A DNA stretch of 64,000 bases. Source: Isoetes taiwanensis (taxonomy: Eukaryota; Streptophyta; Lycopodiopsida; Isoetales; Isoetaceae). Shown here piece by piece: positions 57,250 to 64,000 of this stretch. The notes beneath the pieces are model-generated. The model had not been told where the DNA came from. It saw only the letters and a program-made list of their open reading frames with translations, and made no database searches. How positions within the stretch are numbered: position 1 is the stretch's first letter; the number at the start of each line of letters is the position of its first letter. Made by a program: the position numbers and the translations under genes. The stretch lies in the NCBI GenBank assembly GCA_021234155.1, contig JAJEKV010000003.1:27945166-28009165 (forward strand), written 5' to 3'.

Positions 57250-57895
57250 GGAGCTAGTTATATCTAAAGAGTAGTAATCACTGCTTCTTAAAAAGTGTAA
57301 CAAAAGCCTAGGTTCATACTCTGCATAAAGCTCCACCTACAAAAATTAATAAGTTGTGGCTCGTGGTTAAATACTGCACAGTAGTAACAGAATTTGAAAC
57401 CAACAAAAGATAGGATGTGATACCTGTAAGCCATGAAATTCTTTTCCAAATTGTGGGTCCTTTTCAAATAAAGAATGCAGATACAAATGCAATAGATGAC
57501 TGTAAGTTTTATCCTGCCCAGCTTTCTGTAGTTCTTCAACCACCTCTGCCATAGAGACATTGTTGCTCTGTTTCAAAAGTAATGTCACTGCCCTTTTGCC
57601 ATCGAGCTTCAGCAACGGTAATACCTAAACTACAAAGTTGGATCAAATGAACAAAATGAAAATATCAAGTGAACATTCTCTAAGCCACCATTAACCACTT
57701 ACTTTACCATGTAAACAGTTGTACAAATTGTGTCTTTCAATAAAATCGAATATGCCATCCTTACCCAATTGCGTAAATGACAAAGCATGTTCAGCATTAG
57801 CAAAATCTTCTACTTACGACGGCGACATTCACCTCCAGATAAATTGACAAAGCCTTTTCATAGTTGTTTTGCATAACATATAGAGCTCAGCAAAA
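57250..57895 (-). pseudogene. VPS41 (HOPS subunit) exon cluster
   Basis: VPS41 is a HOPS tethering subunit for vacuolar fusion. Minus-strand exons in family order are: ELY / YVMQNNYEKALSIYLEV (about 57890-57830, with a 2-nt frameshift), GIFDFIERHNLYNCLHG (about 57765-57715), LPLLKLDGKRAVTLLLKQ ... TYSHLLHLYLHSLFEKDPQF to HGLQ (57624-57424, 67 codons with AG and GT borders), and VELYAEYEPRLLLHFLRSSD (57336 to about 57260). These correspond to the CHC-repeat region before the RING end. The N-terminal WD region and the C-terminus are absent here, and the following exon is DnaJ-like, so it is a gene fragment. Confidence 0.75.
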
Positions 57896-57899
57896 GCCT

Positions 57900-58790
57900 A
57901 TAACACAGCAAGCCCATAGAATTGGCTATAAAAAATTGATTATTAAGATTCCAGTGATATTATTTTGATGACCCAATTTTCTTTGTTCCGCTTTAGAATC
58001 CAGCCCTGTTGTCAAATATAAAAAAAGTAGAAGAAACAAAGATGCAAAAGCATCACCTCTGCATCTCAAAATATCTTCGGCCATGCAACGGATGGATTTC
58101 CAAGAAGAAAACGCAGGATTTAGGGTCAATCTCCATTAGGGTCTTCTACCGAAAATACTGTGCCATATGACAATCCTAGCTCCACGATTTGCTGTTCCCA
58201 TTGCTTCCACCGGAACTCAATCTAGGTGCATCCGGTAGAGTTTTCAGATGCACCATCACTGCATCTGAAAAAATGAAGTTGCCCTGGAGTTTGTCGTTTA
58301 GGGCATATTCAAACTGGATTCCAGTTCTCCTATGTATCCAAACGGGCTATCTCAAATCTTCTTGGGCATTTGCTGCTCTGTCATCGAAATCGAAAAGGTA
58401 AGTTATGCGATTGTAAATGGAAATGGTCTGCATTTGCTCTGCCTGTAATTGCCGACATGACGCAGGTATCAAACACGAATGTGATGCTAATGGGGATCCG
58501 CTCTTATCCTTCTTTTCTAAAGCAAATCATGCTTTCAAATGAAAAAACTTGTTAAGAAAAAGATTGAGGAGAAGTGAAACACCTACATTCTACCATAATT
58601 ACCAAGAAGAGAGAGATGCATGAGCTGCTAGAACGGCCATCTCTACATTACGCAAATGCTGGCGGAGCAAAGAAAGGGGAATAACTGTCTCTCTTAAGGG
58701 ATGCTTTCCATCCCCTTATTTTCCCTTTTTCTTAAATCAAGGGTTTAAAATAAGTTCATGAAAATCAACGGCCAAGATCGCGCACAAACT
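57900..58790. other. No assigned gene
   Basis: A plus frame at 58189-58401 (70 codons, followed by GTAAGT) could be a first exon, for it ends SSKSKR before a donor-like GGTAAGT, but no family is recognised. The rest is non-coding. Confidence 0.3.
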
Positions 58791-58792
58791 AA

Positions 58793-61330
58793 TATAGTTA
58801 TAATGTTCCATGTTGAATGTCTTCTTTCATTTAGAGAGCATCTGAAAGCAGAATCGAGTCAAGCAAGCCAAACGCAAAACATTGCTATAGACTCCAATGG
58901 AGGAAGATGGATTGCTTATTGTTGCACCCGTGCAGCGGGATGGTCTTTGCAGAGAGCATCATAACTGCAGTGGATCCATCTGATACTGTGAATGATCAAA
59001 GGCTGGGAGATAATCATCTATGTGTTGGCAATTGGAAGCTTCTTTATCCAGGTTGATACAATCATGTTCCAAGGGAGCTCCAGTGACTGCCTTGTGTGCT
59101 CCGAGTTGCTCGAGTCTCGAACTCAGTTAACATGGCCAATTAAACATATTACACACAAGAATAGTGAGAACCTAGAAGGCCCATCTGAAGTAGATACCCC
59201 GAGGCCCAAGCCAGCTGATATGGAAGGCTTGGTGGTGGATGAGCATCCTTTGACTACAAGGAAGAGGCGCTACATGTTTCATACAATGCAGCTAAGGGTG
59301 CCCAAAAGGGCTAGAAGTGAGAGATATTTACAAAGGATGGAAAGTATGGCACCAACCAAAGAAAACTAGAAGCAATTAGGGGATAAGAGTGTTGCAAGCT
59401 AGATTCCACAGTCCAGTATAGTGTGGATGACATTGTGGAAATAAGGTCCCAATACATTAGACAGCTTCAGAAAAAGAGGATTAATTTCATCTACTCCTTG
59501 TATAGAAATACTTGCTATGATGAAGAAACAGGAATATTACTTATCAATTGAGGGGTCTGAAGGTATGTATGAGAGCATTAAGATGGATTCTTGGCCATTT
59601 TACAGATACTGGGAGCAGGTCAAAAAAGGGCACAGGTTGTTCCAGCATGGCAATGCACTGCCTGTGAAACCTAGAGCAAACATTTTGAGGGCCATTGCAG
59701 TCTTCGAGAGCTTTGTGAGATACATGTCTCAATCTATACCGCATAAGTTGAAGGTGAACGAGCACGGTGTACGAGTGGTCCAAATGGTGTTGCCACAGCA
59801 TTACATCCAGAAAGAGTGCCTTAAAGAGGTCAACTCCATTCTAGAAGCTACTATACGTCGGCCTCTTTCTCAATCATCCTTCAGCAGGTTATGAAAAACT
59901 CACTTCTCAGATGTGCGTGTCTTGCAACACATGCCATTCTCAAAGTGCAACACTTGCATTCAACTGAAGGATACACTTGCATCAACTGCAATATAGAAAG
60001 AAAGAATGGCAATCAGGGAGCAATTTGCAGATCGCCAATCAGACCAAATATCAAGTAGACAATTGTATTGGCAGTTTAATACAGCCTGACAGATTTTTGT
60101 GTATAATTCATGATAAGATGGACCAACACAATACTTTCTTGCCAAAGCTAGATCCTTTGCCCAAGCATTGTCAAAAACGCTTTTCAGATACTTGGCAGGT
60201 GTCTTGACACATGGGCATGGAACTGGCACCTATGGTCATTTTGTGCTCGATCTATGGAGGGATGATCCAAATTTCCATGTGAGTTCTATTTTCAAGTGCT
60301 TGAGAACACTAGAAAGAAGATCGATAGAAGGAAGGAGGTATTCTCCCTCAGGCCCCATTTTTCAGGCTTTGATGGATGATCAACCGCTTTGTTACCAAAA
60401 GTAGATAAAGGAGCTCACATCCAAGGTGTCGAAAGAAACAAGGAGGATTTGGGATGAGTTCCCCTTACTTGAGAAACAACTGCCAGAGGAGCTATGTGTT
60501 CAATTGGACAAGTGTTGGAAAAAAACAAGAATAGATGGATGTTTGGGGCAATGTCATACTTGACAGCAGTGGGAGTATTCAAGATTGTGAAAGTGGGGTT
60601 CATGATGGTTGGACATACGCATGATGATATAGATGTATTCTTCGGAACTTTCTCTACCAAGCTCAAGAGAGAAAATATGACTAGTCTCCCTGAACTAATG
60701 GATGTGTTTGAGAGCTGCATTGACCCTAAACCAACGGCTTTCTTGATGGATGAGGTTGCAGATTGGAAATCACTTGTCGAGGGATACTTACTAAATGGTA
60801 AGGATTAGTTGACAGGACACGCAAAGCCACTTCAGTTCAAGTTTTGGGTCAGGGATGGAATACCGACCATGCAATATAAGTGGAGACTAGGTGATAAGTA
60901 GTGGATGCCTATGCAAGGAATCGAGTTGTGGCAAAGGGGGGCTACAGATGAAGTTCTTATTCCTAAAGGAGAGCCAAAACCACTTCCTCCCTTCAAGATT
61001 GTTAAAGACTCTAGCCAACTAGTGAAGAGCATCAAGGAGCAATACACCGACTGCTGGTAGAAGAAGTGGAGGGCAAATCATGCTGATCCTCAAAGGAGGA
61101 AATCGGTGGAGTGTGTGGTATGATGATATCCAACTTGCCACATTTCAAAGGACAAGACCCACAAGATCCCCAAAAGGGAGATGGACAAAGCCATGAGCAA
61201 CCTCCATGCTATAGCAATGCATGAGGGTAGATAAAATTGAAAAGCTTGAAAACTTTCTCAACTCGTGGTTTGTAATATTTATGAGGAAAGTAAGTGACCC
61301 AGTTCTTAGTGTATGATGTGTAATTCCATT
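58793..61330 (+). mobile_element. DUF7869-type transposon copy 3, with transposase C-terminus
   Basis: Starts within the MFHVECLLSFREHLKAESSQ segment and continues through LLTRK.RRYMFHTMQL (59270), the RWILGL..FYRYWEQV region with a small deletion, FSKCNTC (59945), DRFLCIIHDKMDQHNTFLPK (60090), LTHGHGTGTYGHFVLDLWRD (60208) and KNRWMFGAMSYLTAV, VGFMMVGHTHDDIDVFFGTF (60530-60660). Unlike copies 1 and 2 it goes on through FLMDEVADWKSLVEGYLLNG, KPLQFKFWVRDGIPTMQYKW and KGEPKPLPPFKIVKD to about 61110. Candidate acidic residues are the Asp in IIHDKMD, QLD and HTHDDID. Frameshifts and stops (for example TGA/TAG near 59400 and 60807) disable it. Confidence 0.75.
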
Positions 61331-62300
61331 CAAGCATTCAATTCAGTTTTTTTTTTTTTTTTTTGTTAGTATGAGTTCCATTTTCAGCATGAGACCCAAA
61401 CGTTAGGACTTGACCCACTTTTTATTAAATGTGACTTCTAATGATATTTTTTCCTGTATGGGCTCAACGATCATCATGTCGAACTACAAATTTGATAGCT
61501 CCTTTTAGAGTCTTGGGGTCACCCATAGACAACAACATACTCTTTGAAAATGATCATGGAGAGCAATGTTGTAATTTGACAAAATTCAAACGCATAAACT
61601 AAAGTTGGAGTGTTGTAACTGTTGTACGCTGATGATATGTATTTCCAAAGCATCCCCCGACCTCAATAATGAAAGCAAAAAAATCCTGCAACTCTAGGCC
61701 TCTCCTCTTTAACAAAGAAATAAACTGACTTAGATCTGGCTGCATGAGGAGAGAACCCACTAGCCCAATCTGTTCCTGACCCATGGGGCATCTTTGAGGG
61801 TGGAGCTGAATCACAAGACAAATCCATTAAAAAAAAACCCAAGAAGCTTGAACCGAGTGCCATCAAATTTCTCAGACAAGTTACTCTTAGGCCCTGCTGG
61901 CTTCAATCCAGAGCCAGAAGCTGATTCATGAGAAGCTGCCCATTCTCTGAGCTCCTTATTATCTAAATGCAACTACTGACATACTTGAACAACCTGTTGG
62001 ACTTGCCGTAACAAATCTGTAACATCCTCCATGTGGCAAAATTTGAAATATGATGACAAAAATAACTTAGGCTCAGAGCATACTAGAATCGATAAAAGGA
62101 TTATGGTTCAAACTATCATGAACCTATGCAAAAACAAGGGAAAATACTTGAAAATACTTGAAAATATGCCAGAAATATGCGAAAAAATACACTGGAAAAC
62201 TAGATATACTTGATATAACAGAGCTGAATACATGGACTTTAGCTAGAAGGCTCAAGACTAACGATAAGATCACAAGCAAGAGCTAGACAAGAGAAGCCCA
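61331..62300. other. Non-coding DNA
   Basis: Contains a T-run of about 18 at 61347-61365. No gene recognised. Confidence 0.45.
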
Positions 62301-62303
62301 TGA

Positions 62304-62921
62304 TTGGCATTGAACAAAAAATGGTTCGATAAAAATGATGCTAAGGAAAAGGATGTGGAAGCGGTGCGGGGGAGGCTCCAATTCCTTGATGAAGCAAAGG
62401 CAGACAGGCAGGAGATGTCAGGAAGATGCTCACATATAGAGAACCATATGGCCCACTTACAGCAAGAGATGCAGGACCTCCGAATGGAGATGCAACGAGT
62501 CCGGAGTGCACCACAGTCGTCTGAACCAGCACCCCCCATTCCAGAGGCCGAGGTGGCTCAGGGAATCAGGCGGGTACTTCGTGAGGAGCAAGACATCCAG
62601 GCACGCCGCCTCAACCTTATTGTGCGGGGATTGCGGGAGGAGCAAGGCGAGGATTTGCCAGGTAAGCTTACCACCCTGGTACTTGCAAAGCTCCAATTAC
62701 AGTATTTGGTTATCAAGAGTCCAATCAGGGTCAGAGGACCGAACATGAAACCTCGGCTAGTTAAGTTTGCAGTCTTGGATTGGGAGGCAAAATCTTTGTT
62801 GTTGCACCGCACCAGTCGCTTGAAAGGTACGTCCATATATACGGATCCGGATCTCACGCCACCGCAACAACGGGGAAAGAAGCCAAGAGTTGGTCAAGAT
62901 AAGAGAGATTCGACAAGCTAG
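62304..62921 (+). pseudogene. LINE ORF1 protein (coiled coil plus RNA-binding domain)
   Basis: A 205-codon frame. Residues about 15-75 form a charged, heptad-like segment (KEKDVEAVRGRLQFLDEAKA, HMAHLQQEMQDLRMEMQRVR). It is followed by RLNLIVRGLREEQGEDL, an RRM-like strand typical of LINE ORF1 (NLIV.GL.E), then IRVRGPNMKPRLVKFAVLDW, SLLLHRTSRLKGTSIYTDPD and LTPPQQRGKKP. The frame is open in this window but its start is set by the first usable codon; upstream sequence is not recognised. It is followed at once by an endonuclease, consistent with one LINE. Confidence 0.7.
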
Positions 62922-62999
62922 AGGGGCTCTTTGGTTTGGTTAATGGTAAGATGAAGGTATATGTGCCTCCCTCGTCCGAGGCGCTATGAAGGCGGCACT

Positions 63000-64000
63000 C
63001 CCACAAAACAATGGGCGTCGCAGGGCAGAGAGCGGTCCAGGGGCATCAGGCCAGGCAGGCCATGGAGAGGGCGGATTGAGGCCGTCCACAACTGCAGCAC
63101 ATCCATCAGGGTCCCATGAGCAGGCTGCCCGAGTTATTCCAACCACGCCAGCGCCCTCGGGCACTCGAGATGGGTCCACGGCCGCATTCAACATAGGGAA
63201 AGTGTCTTCGCGATTGTTTCACGGAATTGTAGGGGCTCCGTGGCAAAAGGGCGATGGCTTGAATGGGATCGCGGACGGACATGGACATCGTCTTCTGTAG
63301 GAGACATGGGAGTATGAAGGGCATCGATTACCCGGACATTCGAGGATATCATCATTTCTCACTTGCTAATGGCGCCATGGCGGGCGCGAATGCGGTGGAG
63401 TGGCTTGCTACTTTAGGGGCCTTTAGCATGCAAGATCACACTTGAAGTCGATGCATTTAACCGCTACATGTGGGTAACGGTATTAGAGTCTGGTCATGTC
63501 CCATTGTTTCTTGCTAGCTGCTACATTTCCCATGCAGGCTCTAAGTTCTACCAGGTACATGATGCAGACACAGATGTCCAGATGCCATATGGGGAACTGT
63601 ATGATGACATAGACTGCTATAGACAGCAGGGACAGGTGTTTTTGCTAGGAGATTTCAATGCTCATGACGACGATTTGCGATCGATGACCTTCAAAGGTGG
63701 CGCTAATGCTGATCCGCTTTGGCTTGAGACAGCCGCTATTCAGTATACACGGCACTCTTAGGATATGGTGGCTAGACCATTTGGCAGGCAGCTGGTCCAG
63801 CTCTACCAGGTTTTTGACATGGTAATTTGTAATGGTATGCAGCGATGGCCACACTCAGGGGGTGTTACTTGCAGGAGTCATAGGCAGGATGGGGGAGCTA
63901 GTGTGTTGGATTACCTTCTCGCGCTCGGTAAAAGACTTGACATGGTTACACACTTCTCCATTGGCACAAGCACAGGGGATGAGGAGGCTTTGTCAGATCA
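63000..64000 (+). pseudogene. LINE AP-endonuclease region, cut by window end
   Basis: Broken frames encode FSRNCRG-type start sequence near 63210 (SWNCRG motif degenerate). The 63468-63761 frame follows with VPLFLASCYISHAGSKFYQV and VFLLGDFNAHDDDLRS (GDFN motif with metal-binding residues). After a stop, frames continue with DMVICNGMQRWPHSGGVTCR and GASVLDYLLA, the C-terminal part of the same fold. Several stops are present. The element continues beyond 64000. Confidence 0.75.

Overview
This window looks like nuclear DNA of a land plant with a repeat-rich genome. The evidence is a multi-exon plant-type PMT methyltransferase gene, a nepenthesin-type aspartic protease, plant-type LINE, Gypsy and PIF/Harbinger elements, GT-AG introns of about 70-180 nt and AT-rich spacers. 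The combination of a Penelope-like element, a DUF7869-type transposon and many shattered gene pieces suggests a fern or another non-seed plant, but this is inference. I saw no bacterial operon, CRISPR array or rRNA, and I recognised no tRNA.

Only three loci look like intact host genes. They are a small secreted collagen-like protein (10994-11545, +, one intron), an A1-type aspartic protease (13733-15073, -, single exon) and a clade-A PMT methyltransferase (30313-32915, +, eight coding exons joining to an open 636-codon frame). Everything else recognisable is mobile DNA or broken copies of genes.

Layout. 0-1.2 kb: a second copy of the LINE tail plus Gypsy gag block found at 19.6-20.8 kb. 2-3 kb: fragments including spermidine synthase. 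5-5.5 kb: decayed ends of the aspartic protease. 5.6-6.9 kb: Harbinger and PIF1 helicase fragments. 7.2-10.5 kb: minus-strand cluster of a GEN1/SEND1-like nuclease, a PPR and a hydrolase-like fragment. 11-15.1 kb: the collagen-like and protease genes with a 94-bp Helitron between them. 16.9-18.5 kb: tandem duplications. 18.6-22.3 kb: a Gypsy element hit by a 5'-truncated LINE with a clear target-site duplication. 22.8-27.4 kb: minus-strand DUF7869-type transposon copy 1, split by a 1.6-kb Helitron filled with 1.4 kb of polypyrimidine. 28-28.5 kb: Harbinger transposase. 30-33 kb: the PMT gene. 34-35.4 kb: degenerate tandem repeats and a second PIF1 fragment. 37.4-39.7 kb: Gypsy integrase/chromodomain-like tail with a probable 3' LTR. 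39.7-51.3 kb: transposon copy 2, interrupted by an 8-kb LINE that is itself interrupted by a foldback element and a second LINE ORF1 block. 52.4-56.6 kb: a minus-strand Penelope-like element broken by two inverted two-unit insertions and a LINE tail. 57-57.9 kb: DnaJ and VPS41 exons. 58.8-61.3 kb: transposon copy 3, the one reaching the transposase C-terminus. 62.3-64 kb: another LINE (ORF1 plus endonuclease) running off the window.

The most interesting material is the three-copy DUF7869-type transposon, the two Helitrons with matching ends but about 17-fold different length, the Penelope-like element with its paired insertions, and the small collagen-like secreted gene. Start codons and splice sites are read by eye; family names come from motif recognition, not from searches.
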